Positions 1 to 7,255 of a DNA stretch of 64,000 nucleotides are shown here, one piece after another. This DNA is from Pseudalgibacter ostreae (GTDB lineage: Bacteria > Bacteroidota > Bacteroidia > Flavobacteriales > Flavobacteriaceae). The stretch covers positions 13,991-77,990 of the forward strand of contig NZ_JBHMFC010000013.1 of NCBI RefSeq assembly GCF_042427585.1, written 5' to 3'. The translations under genes and the position numbers were made by a program. The notes beneath the pieces are model-generated. The model made no database searches. It worked only from the letters and a program-made list of their open reading frames with translations, and was not told the origin of the DNA. How positions within the stretch are numbered: the stretch's first letter is position 1; every line of letters starts with the position of its first letter.

Positions 1-93
1 ACCAACACGTACAAAGTCGGCAGTAGGGTCATAGCCATCGTCTTTCATAAGCTCAATAACTTTTTTTTTAGCTGTTTCAGAAACTTTTATCAT
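1..93 (-). CDS. Iron-sulfur cluster assembly accessory protein (SufA/IscA/HesB type), N-terminal part only
   Basis: The first 31 codons of a minus-strand gene are visible, running off the left edge of the window. The start, MIKVSETAKKKVIELM, followed by ADFVRVG, matches the opening of A-type iron-sulfur carrier proteins, in which the FVRVGV strand leads to a conserved SGGCSG cysteine loop. That loop lies outside the window. The family delivers nascent Fe-S clusters to target proteins in the cytosol, usually as part of a suf operon. A TATATTTG -7 element about 65 bases upstream suggests this is the first gene of its transcript. The family call is good; which A-type member it is cannot be told from this piece. 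Confidence 0.8.
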   Translation of the reverse strand, partial: MIKVSETAKKKVIELMKDDGYDPTADFVRVG

Positions 94-158
94 ATTTTTT
101 TAATTAAATTTAGTTATGGCTTAATTATTTTTTATTAAGACAGTTTCTAAATAGGATA

Positions 159-166
159 CAAATATA
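159..166 (-). promoter_or_regulatory. Bacteroidota -7 element for the suf-type gene
   Basis: On the minus strand this reads TATATTTG, a perfect match to TAnnTTTG. The expected transcription start is near 153, giving a leader of about 60 bases before the start codon at 93. No clear TTG -33 element was identified. Confidence 0.5.
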
Positions 167-619
167 CAATATAAGTCATGCATTACCATAGAACCTTACA
201 TTAAATTAGCATATACCATTATAGCTTTTTGCTATCGATAAATTTGATTAAATCACATTAAAACAGACTTTTTTTCGTCAAAGAGAGGGAATATTGTAAA
301 AAAACAGGCCAGTATTGAGTAATTTTAAGCAAATTTTTATGCCTTTTTAAAATACAACATACTTCACTAGTTTAAAAATGAAAAAAAAAAGCTTGTAATT
401 TTTAATTCATATCAGACTTGACAAACAAATGTACCAAGGTAGATTACTTAGTTCTTTATCAAAATTCATTCAAAAAAAAAAAAACACAGACTCATTCTTC
501 ATGATGCTTTAACCTCATTATAACAACCGTAAACCTTACTGCTTTAGCAAAAACTGAAGCGACACTAAAAACATAACAATTCTTATGCAAACTCGTTAGC
601 TAAAACAAAAATAGCTTCT

Positions 620-627
620 TATTTTTG
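620..627 (+). promoter_or_regulatory. Bacteroidota -7 element for thiL, near-leaderless
   Basis: TATTTTTG ends only four bases before the thiL ATG at 632. Since transcription in this phylum usually starts about 5-7 bases after this element, the transcript would start at or next to the initiation codon, which implies a leaderless mRNA. The -33 element is not clear. Confidence 0.5.
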
Positions 628-631
628 CAGC

Positions 632-1672
632 ATGATAGAAGATAAAAATCAATCCCGTACAGATTTAAGTGATTTAGGTGAGTTTGGCCTTATCGACCAC
701 TTAACCAAAAACCTTCAAATAACACACGACTCCACCATTAAAGGGATTGGAGATGATGCAGCAGTACTCAAGTTTAACAACAAAAAAATAGTGGTCACTA
801 CAGACATGCTTGTAGAAGGCGTACACTTTGATTTGAGCTACATGCCTTTAAAACATTTGGGCTACAAGGCTATAATCGTAAATCTATCTGATGTTTACGC
901 CATGAATGCAAAAGCTACCCATGTAACGGTTTCTATCGCCGTATCCAATCGCTTCCCCCTGGAGGCCTTAGAAGCTTTATATGAAGGTATTGAAACCGCC
1001 GCTAAACTATACAATGTTGATGTAGTAGGTGGCGACACCACATCGTCTACCACAGGCTTATTGATTTCGGTTACCGCCATTGGAGAAACAGACCATGAAG
1101 TGTACCGCTCTACTGCAAAGCCAGGGGATCTATTAGTGGTTACTGGAGATTTAGGAGCTGCCTTTATGGGACTGCAAGTACTAAAACGAGAAAAAGAAGT
1201 TTACAAAGTAAACCCTAACAATCAGCCAGACCTTGAACCCTACACTTATATTATAGAACGCCAATTAAAACCTGAGGCCCGCCAGGATATAGTGAAATTA
1301 CTAAAAGATCTAGATGTAAAACCTACCGCCATGATTGATATTAGCGACGGCCTTTCTTCTGAGATTATCCACATTTGCAAACAGAGCCAAGTAGGTTGTG
1401 ACTTATACGAAGACAAAATACCTCTAGACCCCCAAGTTATTTCTACCTGCGAAGAGTTCAATATCGATAGCACCACCGTAGCCTTAAATGGAGGAGAGGA
1501 TTACGAGCTCCTATTTACAATTCCTCAAGAGGATTTCCCTAAAATTAAAGGAAATCCTAACGTCTCGATAATCGGACACATGAAAGAAGCTTCGGAAGGT
1601 CTGCATTTAATCACACGAGCAAACACAAAAATCCCTATAAAAGCCCAAGGATGGAAAAATTTTGAATCCTAA
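632..1672 (+). CDS. thiL: Thiamine-monophosphate kinase
   Basis: ThiL phosphorylates thiamine monophosphate to thiamine diphosphate with ATP, the last step of cofactor synthesis in the cytosol. The 346-residue length fits the family. Visible motifs are the N-terminal GIGDDAAV metal/phosphate loop (about 38-45), VEGVHFD (about 61-67), GGDT (about 133-136), and the C-terminal lobe segments MIDISDGLSSE and GGEDYELLF, all characteristic of the PurM/ThiL fold. The gene stands alone between a suf-type gene and a minus-strand zinc-ribbon gene. Its promoter element abuts the start codon, which supports this start. No other thiamine gene is in the window. Confidence 0.95.
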   Translation: MIEDKNQSRTDLSDLGEFGLIDHLTKNLQITHDSTIKGIGDDAAVLKFNNKKIVVTTDMLVEGVHFDLSYMPLKHLGYKAIIVNLSDVYAMNAKATHVTVSIAVSNRFPLEALEALYEGIETAAKLYNVDVVGGDTTSSTTGLLISVTAIGETDHEVYRSTAKPGDLLVVTGDLGAAFMGLQVLKREKEVYKVNPNNQPDLEPYTYIIERQLKPEARQDIVKLLKDLDVKPTAMIDISDGLSSEIIHICKQSQVGCDLYEDKIPLDPQVISTCEEFNIDSTTVALNGGEDYELLFTIPQEDFPKIKGNPNVSIIGHMKEASEGLHLITRANTKIPIKAQGWKNFES

Positions 1673-1848
1673 CTCATAACATCCTAAAGTCACTTGACTG
1701 AAGCTTTTTCTTCAAAAGCAGAACAAGACCAATTCAGCTGCGTCATAACACATTTAAGCCCTTTAAGTGTTGAGATAAGTGGAGCGAACCCATAAGAGGA
1801 CTCCAATATAGATCCAAAAAAGGCATCCATCGGTATAGGGCGTTGCTT

Positions 1849-2115
1849 TTAATACACTGAATTAGACATCACCTTTTCGTTGGCACGTTCCATTTTCTTA
1901 TTATAAACACGCTCTAACGTAGCATTGATTTCCTTAAACTTAGATGTAAGTTCAATAAGGTCTCCGTTGCTATTTGTTGTAAGTTGTTTTTTACAGTTTT
2001 TACATGTATACTCCTTGACATGATTGGTCACTTTTTTTGTAACCTGATAATCATGCCCTAAGAGACTACAATACATAGCAGGGATAAAAGCAGGTTTTTT
2101 AGTAGTATTTTTCAT
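1849..2115 (-). CDS. Small zinc-ribbon-like protein, function unknown
   Basis: An 88-residue basic protein. Cys16, His21, Cys38 and Cys41 form a C-x4-H...C-x2-C arrangement (in MYCSLLGH and YTCKNCKK) that could bind one zinc ion. The C-terminal half is charged and probably helical. It resembles small hypothetical proteins of Flavobacteriaceae; I do not recognise a function. It follows the alpha/beta hydrolase on the same strand with a 58-base gap, so the two could be co-transcribed, although a near-consensus TATGTTTA element lies in the gap. Possible roles such as nucleic-acid binding are guesses. Confidence 0.7.
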   Translation of the reverse strand: MKNTTKKPAFIPAMYCSLLGHDYQVTKKVTNHVKEYTCKNCKKQLTTNSNGDLIELTSKFKEINATLERVYNKKMERANEKVMSNSVY

Positions 2116-2173
2116 TGTGGTTGGTTTAATGTCGTATAAACATACATGTTTTATTTATAAACACGACAAAAAG

Positions 2174-2953
2174 CTATATTTTTTCGATGAAATGCATTAT
2201 ATTTCGTGCAAACCTATCCTTGTTCTCTATATGGCTCATATGCCCATCAGGAAACTCTACGAACCCCACATCTTTATGCCCGACCTCATCTACCAAATCC
2301 TCAAAAGATAAAATCGGATCTTTTTTACCCACCATCATTACTTTCTCACAATTAGGTGTATCCAAAACAAAACCTCTATCCGTTCTTATTTTCATGCCTT
2401 CCAATGCTGCAAGAACACCCTGCAAAGACATCTTTAACGCTTCATTTTTCAATAACTCGATTTCTTTAGAAAAAAATCGCCTATTCTTAGGTCTAAATAA
2501 ATTAGCAATAGCCAGTCTGATAAACATTTTATGATTCTGTTTCACAGCTAAAATGGCCCTCTCACGATTTTGCCTTCGAGCTTCGCTATCTGCCCTAGAG
2601 GTAGAATTAAGCAAACAGAGCCCCATTACTTTATAAGGATATTTTTCTGCATACGCGAGCGCCACATACCCCCCCATAGAATGCCCAATACATATAGACT
2701 TAGAAATCGTTAAGTGTTCCAGAACAGCTTCTACGGCATCGGCCATCAATTCCATCGTGTGGATATTGCCCAAACACCCCGTCTGGCCATGCCCTAATAA
2801 ATCCACACAAACAACACGATTACGTTTTGAGATTTCAGAAATAAAAGGCTCCCATATTCTTGAAGTCTCTAAAAAACCATGCAAAAAAACGACAGCCTTC
2901 CCTTTGCCTCTATCGGTAAAAAAAATATCGATGCCCTTATATGGTAAAATCAT
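2174..2953 (-). CDS. Alpha/beta-fold hydrolase
   Basis: A 259-residue hydrolase of the MhpC/BioH/esterase superfamily, substrate unknown. The oxyanion-hole segment VVFLHGF (about 21-27), the nucleophile elbow GHSMGG with Ser about 92, a KKDP segment likely to carry the acid, and a late GHMSHIEN with the catalytic His can all be read. An upstream in-frame ATG exists at 2986, but it lies on the 5' side of, and its reading overlaps, a perfect TATCTTTG promoter element (2972-2979). Transcription should start downstream of that ATG, so 2953 is the real start. It is predicted cytosolic, with no signal peptide. Confidence 0.88.
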   Translation of the reverse strand: MILPYKGIDIFFTDRGKGKAVVFLHGFLETSRIWEPFISEISKRNRVVCVDLLGHGQTGCLGNIHTMELMADAVEAVLEHLTISKSICIGHSMGGYVALAYAEKYPYKVMGLCLLNSTSRADSEARRQNRERAILAVKQNHKMFIRLAIANLFRPKNRRFFSKEIELLKNEALKMSLQGVLAALEGMKIRTDRGFVLDTPNCEKVMMVGKKDPILSFEDLVDEVGHKDVGFVEFPDGHMSHIENKDRFARNIMHFIEKI

Positions 2954-2971
2954 AAAACTAGAATTGAGGTA

Positions 2972-2979
2972 CAAAGATA
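2972..2979 (-). promoter_or_regulatory. -7 element that fixes the hydrolase start
   Basis: The minus strand reads TATCTTTG, a perfect TAnnTTTG, ending 18 bases before the ATG at 2953. It lies inside the reading frame that would follow from the upstream ATG at 2986, so that longer start is unlikely to be transcribed. Confidence 0.6.
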
Positions 2980-3093
2980 TAAGCATAGTTTTAATAAACT
3001 AAACAAATCAATTTCTAAGATTTAATAGATTTTGATCATACTCATAATTTTCAATGAATGTTTCCGACTAAAGCTTAAATTCTAGTTTAAGAA

Positions 3094-3933
3094 ATGGCAG
3101 AACAACACATCTCATCACTAACCTATAATAATGTTTTTTCTTTAAGCGTGATTGATTTTGAAAAAGCATGTACGATTAGTAAACCTGAACAAATAGACAC
3201 CTATAGCATCTATTGGATAAAAGACGGAAAAGGGACTTATAGTATCGATTTTGAAAGCTATACTTTCGATGGTCAAGTTTTATTCTTTTTATCACCAGGA
3301 CAAGTGTTTTTAGTAAATTCTGAAAAAATTAAATCTGCATACAAGCTCTCATTCACATCAGATTTTTACTGTATTCAAACGCATGACAAAGAAGTGGCTT
3401 GCAATGGACTACTATTTAATAATGTTTACCAAACACCTTCTATAAAACCCAATGAACAAGATTCCAGAAAGCTAAATGCTATTATCAAAAATCTTATAGA
3501 AGAGTTTAATAATGACGAAGCTGCCCAATACGATATGCTACAGACCTATTTAAAGCAATTTATCATTTATGCCGTTAGAATAAACAGCAATTTTAAAGTT
3601 GTTAAAGACGATACTGAAACCAAACTTTTTAAAGACTTCAGCACTTTGGTGGAGATGAATTACAAAACTATGCACGCCGTTTCAGATTACGCTTTACGAT
3701 TGGGGGTTTCGCCAAAAACCCTGTCGAAACATTTCAAAAAGGCAGGCAAAGGGACTCCTAGTAACTATATAAAAAAAAGGATTATTTTAGAAGCAAAGCG
3801 TCAACTTTTATACAGTAGTGACTCTGTAAAAAGCATTGCTTACAGCTTAGGCTTTAATGATGCCGCATACTTTACGCGTTTCTTCACTAAATTAACGTCC
3901 AAATCGCCACTTCTATTCAAAAAAGAACAATAA
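3094..3933 (+). CDS. AraC-family transcriptional regulator
   Basis: A 279-residue regulator. The N-terminal part (about 1-165) looks like a small cupin-type effector domain (YSIYWIKDGKGTYSIDF, FFLSPGQVF). The C-terminal hundred residues carry two helix-turn-helix motifs, with YALRLGVSPKTLSKHFKK as the first and VKSIAYSLGFNDAAYFTRFF as the second, the AraC signature. The next two plus-strand genes, an AhpD-like protein and a cupredoxin-like secreted protein, begin 166 bases downstream and are the obvious candidate targets. The effector is unknown. Regulators of this shape in Flavobacteriaceae often sit next to the genes they control. Confidence 0.93.
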   Translation: MAEQHISSLTYNNVFSLSVIDFEKACTISKPEQIDTYSIYWIKDGKGTYSIDFESYTFDGQVLFFLSPGQVFLVNSEKIKSAYKLSFTSDFYCIQTHDKEVACNGLLFNNVYQTPSIKPNEQDSRKLNAIIKNLIEEFNNDEAAQYDMLQTYLKQFIIYAVRINSNFKVVKDDTETKLFKDFSTLVEMNYKTMHAVSDYALRLGVSPKTLSKHFKKAGKGTPSNYIKKRIILEAKRQLLYSSDSVKSIAYSLGFNDAAYFTRFFTKLTSKSPLLFKKEQ

Positions 3934-4099
3934 AGCAAACAACATCATATTGCTCTACTTCTTTTAGCACTCTCCACAGTTTCTAATACAGGATAAAGTA
4001 CGCTATCCAATCATTAGGAACCTTTGTCCATTTTTTTAAGGCACGTTAGCACGCATCTTTGCATAGCAAACAAGAAAGTATAATTAAAAATTATCAACT

Positions 4100-4645
4100 A
4101 TGAGTACACGAATTAAAACTTTAAACCCAGAAACAACTAGCGGGCCATCTAAAGAATTATTTGACTCCGTTCAAAAAAAGTTGGGTTTCATTCCTAATTT
4201 AATAAAAGTTCTAGGAAACTCACCAGCCACACTACAGACCTATTTATCATTAAGCGACCTTACTGCAAGTGGCAATTTCAGCAATAAATATAGAGAACAA
4301 CTGGCACTCGCTATAGCAGAAGAAAACAAGTGCAACTACTGTCTATCTGCACATACTGCTATTGGAAAAATGAACGGCTTAACCGAAGAACAAATAAAAC
4401 AAAGCAGAAGAGGTTTAGCAGACGACGCAAAAGCACAGACTGGATTAGAATTCGCAAAAATTATTACAGCAAATAGAGGACAAGTATCTGATGATGACAT
4501 AAAAACCATTAAAGCTGCTGGATATAACGATAGCGATATCTTAGAGATTGTATTACATGTTGTTTCTAACACGCTTACCAATTATGTAAACCATATTGCC
4601 CAAACCGAAGTAGATTTCCCTAATGTTGAAGCAGGTACATTTTAA
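4100..4645 (+). CDS. Carboxymuconolactone decarboxylase / AhpD-like protein
   Basis: A 181-residue all-helical CMD-family protein. Cys78, Cys81 and His85 form the C-x2-C-x3-H redox centre (CNYCLSAHTA) of AhpD-type alkylhydroperoxidases, so a thiol peroxidase or disulfide relay role is more likely than lactone decarboxylation. No signal peptide is seen, so it should be cytosolic. It is followed after 32 bases by a secreted cupredoxin-like protein and preceded by an AraC regulator, which suggests a regulated oxidative-stress or small-molecule response unit. The upstream CATCTTTG (4054-4061) is a one-mismatch promoter element. Confidence 0.88.
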   Translation: MSTRIKTLNPETTSGPSKELFDSVQKKLGFIPNLIKVLGNSPATLQTYLSLSDLTASGNFSNKYREQLALAIAEENKCNYCLSAHTAIGKMNGLTEEQIKQSRRGLADDAKAQTGLEFAKIITANRGQVSDDDIKTIKAAGYNDSDILEIVLHVVSNTLTNYVNHIAQTEVDFPNVEAGTF

Positions 4646-4677
4646 AATCAAATTATTAACCATAAATCATATTAAAA

Positions 4678-5040
4678 ATGAAAAAAGCAATTGCCGTAGT
4701 ACTATTAGTTGTTGGAATTAATTTTTCTGCACAAGCACAAGAAGTAAAAACAATTTCCTTAGAACAAACAAAAGGTGCATTTGTACAAGAATCACTTACT
4801 TTAGAAGAAGGAACCTATGTCTTTGAAATCGCCAATAAAAATGTAGGCCATGACATTGGTTTTGTATTAGCTCCTAAAGGAAAACCAGAAGAAGCACATC
4901 ATATTAAAGATGCATATGTAACGAAAACAGTCGCTACAAATTCAAAAGAAAAATCAAAAGAAGTGACACTGAAAAAAGGAGAGTATATTTATTTCTGTCC
5001 TTTAAACCCAACACCAGAATACACGTTAATCGTTAAGTAA
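4678..5040 (+). CDS. Secreted cupredoxin-like protein with incomplete copper site
   Basis: A 120-residue protein with a clear signal peptide (cut after SAQA, about residue 20), so it is periplasmic or exported. The remainder is a small beta-sandwich of plastocyanin/azurin type: YVFEIANKNVGHDIGFVL carries His58 and the last strand carries Cys107 (YFCPLNPTPEYTL). A type 1 copper site normally has a second His a few residues after the Cys, often followed by Met; neither is present, so copper binding is doubtful. It is probably co-transcribed with the AhpD-like gene 32 bases upstream. A strong hairpin follows the gene. Confidence 0.82.
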   Translation: MKKAIAVVLLVVGINFSAQAQEVKTISLEQTKGAFVQESLTLEEGTYVFEIANKNVGHDIGFVLAPKGKPEEAHHIKDAYVTKTVATNSKEKSKEVTLKKGEYIYFCPLNPTPEYTLIVK

Positions 5041-5063
5041 CACGTTTTTTTAACACAATACTG

Positions 5064-5097
5064 AGGTAAGCTGGCATGTTGCTCGCTTACCTTTTTA
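5064..5097. terminator. Bidirectional terminator between convergent genes
   Basis: An 8-base-pair stem (AGGTAAGC with GCTTACCT) and 13-base loop are followed by TTTTTATTT. It separates the plus-strand cupredoxin gene from the convergent minus-strand ACT-like gene. The plus direction has the better T-tail. Confidence 0.75.
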
Positions 5098-5102
5098 TTT
5101 AG

Positions 5103-5759
5103 TTAAACTTTCACTCGTTTTATTGCTGTAAACGCCTTATCAACATACTCTTCCTCCACTAAAATAGTAAACTCATTCGTGGTAGATAACACCTCGTAAA
5201 GCACTACACCTTCCCAAGCCAAACGTTTAAAAAAATGATAATACAACCCCGCAATCTTAGAATTGTTTTCGGGTAAATTTATAGTAATCGCAGATAGCCC
5301 ATTTTGCACGGCGATAAAGGTCTCACTTTTTAAATGCGCGTCTATAAAGCCACTTAAACTACTAGACACAATAATATTGCTCTCATGAACACCTCTTGTA
5401 AACGTATAAAACAGTTTAGGTTCATTATTAATCATTTTTAAAATTTCGGAATGATTGGCTATAAGCGTATCCGAGTTTTTAACGGTATAATCGGTTAAAT
5501 TAGATCGCAACGTAATATCGCCCAAATTCTGGATGGCTTTTTTCATTTTAACAGAATTTGATAAGGTGGGTGGCGGACTATAGCGCCTTAAAGCCATCAT
5601 TATAGCTCCAGGTTTCACATCTTTTTTAAGCATTTTACTAATAGGCTCGGTAAGCTCCAAAGCCAATGCGCTATAATTAATAATATTGCGAGATAATGCT
5701 TCTTCTAAAAAAGGTTGTGAAATTAAAATATCTTCGACACAATTTGATACGGTTCTCAT
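5103..5759 (-). CDS. Conserved ACT-like protein, function unknown, divergent from lysC
   Basis: A 218-residue cytosolic protein. The N-terminal part (ISQPFLEEALSRNIINYSAL, then GAIMMALRRYSPP) resembles the helical N-terminus of ACT-domain proteins known from archaea and Bacteroidota. The C-terminal two thirds look like two ACT-type beta-alpha-beta units (FIAVQNGLSAITINLPEN; EGVVLYEVLSTTNEFTILVEEE). ACT modules bind amino acids and regulate. It is transcribed divergently from aspartate kinase with 109 shared bases, so a regulatory link to the aspartate-family pathway is plausible but inferred. Such proteins are sometimes labelled aspartate kinase in databases, yet no kinase domain is present here. 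Confidence 0.75.
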   Translation of the reverse strand: MRTVSNCVEDILISQPFLEEALSRNIINYSALALELTEPISKMLKKDVKPGAIMMALRRYSPPPTLSNSVKMKKAIQNLGDITLRSNLTDYTVKNSDTLIANHSEILKMINNEPKLFYTFTRGVHESNIIVSSSLSGFIDAHLKSETFIAVQNGLSAITINLPENNSKIAGLYYHFFKRLAWEGVVLYEVLSTTNEFTILVEEEYVDKAFTAIKRVKV

Positions 5760-5781
5760 GTTAAATATTTAACAATTTGTG

Positions 5782-5789
5782 CAAAAATA
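5782..5789 (-). promoter_or_regulatory. -7 element for the ACT-like gene
   Basis: The minus strand reads TATTTTTG, giving an expected transcription start near 5776 and a leader of about 17 bases. It lies in the 109-base gap shared with lysC. Confidence 0.5.
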
Positions 5790-5868
5790 ATCTTTTTTTT
5801 TAATAAATATCATTATTCCAATAATCTAACATAATTTTACCATCTTATTATTTATATAAATTCGATAT

Positions 5869-7191
5869 ATGAAAGTATTAAAATTTGGTGGCACCTCAGT
5901 GGGCTCTGTAAAAAACATGGCTAATGTAAAAAACATCATCCATGATGGTTCTAAAAAAGTGATTGTTCTTTCTGCCATGTCGGGCACAACAAATGCTTTA
6001 CTCTCAATTGCAGAAAGCATCACTAATAAAAACACAAATGAAGCAACCGAAAAAATAAACACCTTACACGACACATATTTTACGGTTATAGATGAGCTTT
6101 TAGTGCATGACCATTTAAATAAGCAAACCAAAGACTACATTAGCTCTGTTTTTAATCTTTTAACAACACATACACATAAAGCACCTTCTGCTTTACTTAA
6201 CAATGAAATTGTTGCCCAGGGCGAATTAATGTCTACATATATGTTTAATGCGTATCTAAAGCAAGAAGGCATAGATTCTACATTATTGCCTGCATTAGAT
6301 TTTATGCGTATCAATAAAGTGAAAGAGCCAGACATGGAAAGCATCAAAAGAAACCTTAAAGAGGTTATGGATCGTGTACCAGAGGCTACCATATATATTA
6401 CACAAGGATTTATTTGTTTAGACGATAAAGGGAACATATCCAACCTACAACGTGGTGGAAGCGATTATACAGCCACAATTATAGGCGCCGCCATTAAAGC
6501 AGAAGAGGTACAGATTTGGACAGATATTGACGGGATGCACAATAACGATCCTAGATATGTAAACAACACAAACCCCATTTCTGACCTGTGCTATGATGAA
6601 GCGGCAGAGTTAGCTTATTTTGGCGCTAAAATACTGCATCCACAAACCGTATTACCAGTTAGAGAAGACCATATTCCGGTACGCTTAAAAAACACTATGA
6701 ATCCAGAGTGCTACGGCACCCGCATTACTAGTGATGCTACAGAAAATGGCATCAAGGCAATTGCTGCAAAAGACGGCATTACCGCCATAAAAATCAAATC
6801 TGGCCGCATGCTTCTAGCACATGGTTTCCTGAAAAAAATATTTGAAATATTTGAAACCTACGAGACCTCCATAGACATGATCACCACCTCGGAAGTTGCT
6901 GTTTCGGTAACTATTGATGACGAAAAGAACCTAGATAAGATAATTGCTGCACTAGAGGCATTCGCCACTATTGAAGTGGACAAAAATCAAAGCATTATAT
7001 GCCTAGTAGGCCACGCCATTGTAAACCATGACGAAACCTATAAATTGTTTCAAATCTTGAAAGATGTAAAAATCAGAATGATTTCGTATGGCGGAAGCAA
7101 AAACAATATTTCACTATTGGTAGATTCAAAAAACAAAATCGAGACCTTACAAAAACTAAATGATTATATATTTGAATTAGCTCACCAATAA
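5869..7191 (+). CDS. lysC: Aspartate kinase
   Basis: Catalyses ATP-dependent phosphorylation of aspartate, the first step to lysine, threonine, methionine and diaminopimelate. The 440-residue monofunctional form has the amino-acid kinase N-terminus KFGGTSVGS (5-13), the substrate segment LQRGGSDYTATIIGAA, and C-terminal regulatory ACT domains (about 300-440; segments AVSVTIDDEKNL and GGSKNNISLLVDSKN). No homoserine dehydrogenase domain is fused, unlike the ThrA-type enzyme. It has a single-gene transcript, closed by a strong terminator. Feedback control through the ACT domains is expected; no lysine riboswitch is seen in the short 5' region. Confidence 0.93.
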   Translation: MKVLKFGGTSVGSVKNMANVKNIIHDGSKKVIVLSAMSGTTNALLSIAESITNKNTNEATEKINTLHDTYFTVIDELLVHDHLNKQTKDYISSVFNLLTTHTHKAPSALLNNEIVAQGELMSTYMFNAYLKQEGIDSTLLPALDFMRINKVKEPDMESIKRNLKEVMDRVPEATIYITQGFICLDDKGNISNLQRGGSDYTATIIGAAIKAEEVQIWTDIDGMHNNDPRYVNNTNPISDLCYDEAAELAYFGAKILHPQTVLPVREDHIPVRLKNTMNPECYGTRITSDATENGIKAIAAKDGITAIKIKSGRMLLAHGFLKKIFEIFETYETSIDMITTSEVAVSVTIDDEKNLDKIIAALEAFATIEVDKNQSIICLVGHAIVNHDETYKLFQILKDVKIRMISYGGSKNNISLLVDSKNKIETLQKLNDYIFELAHQ

Positions 7192-7213
7192 ATCAGTTAC
7201 TTTTCATAAAGGC

Positions 7214-7255
7214 AATCAATAAGGGGCGATTTTAAAAAAACGCCCCTTATTGATT
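7214..7255. terminator. Strong bidirectional terminator
   Basis: A perfect 15-base-pair stem (7214-7228 with 7241-7255) closes a 12-base loop. T-rich sequence on the right and the A-rich region on the left let it serve both lysC and the convergent aminopeptidase P gene, whose stop codon abuts it. Confidence 0.85.

Larger units (their letters stand above)
94..631. other. Intergenic region of 538 bases between divergent genes
   Basis: No open reading frame with coding character is visible on either strand. The region is very AT-rich with several A or T runs. It holds a TATATTTG promoter element for the minus-strand Fe-S gene (159-166) and a TATTTTTG element for thiL (620-627). A short hairpin (atagc, five T, gctat) sits near 221-235. 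I see no TPP riboswitch core upstream of thiL. Confidence 0.6.

Noticed and set aside
470..493. Poly-A run as a regulatory or phase-variable tract
   Set aside because: A homopolymer in an AT-rich intergenic region with no adjacent coding start is not enough to support a switch.
94..631. Possible TPP riboswitch upstream of thiL
   Set aside because: I could not find the conserved TPP-aptamer core (CTGAGA and ACCTGATC-like segments), and the promoter element abuts the thiL start, leaving no leader for an aptamer.
2117..2311. Plus-strand 64-codon reading frame
   Set aside because: It overlaps the well-supported hydrolase gene on the other strand and has no coding character.
5760..5868. Possible lysine riboswitch before lysC
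   Set aside because: The gap is only 109 bases, shared with a divergent gene, AT-rich, and has no multi-helix structure; the lysine aptamer alone is longer.
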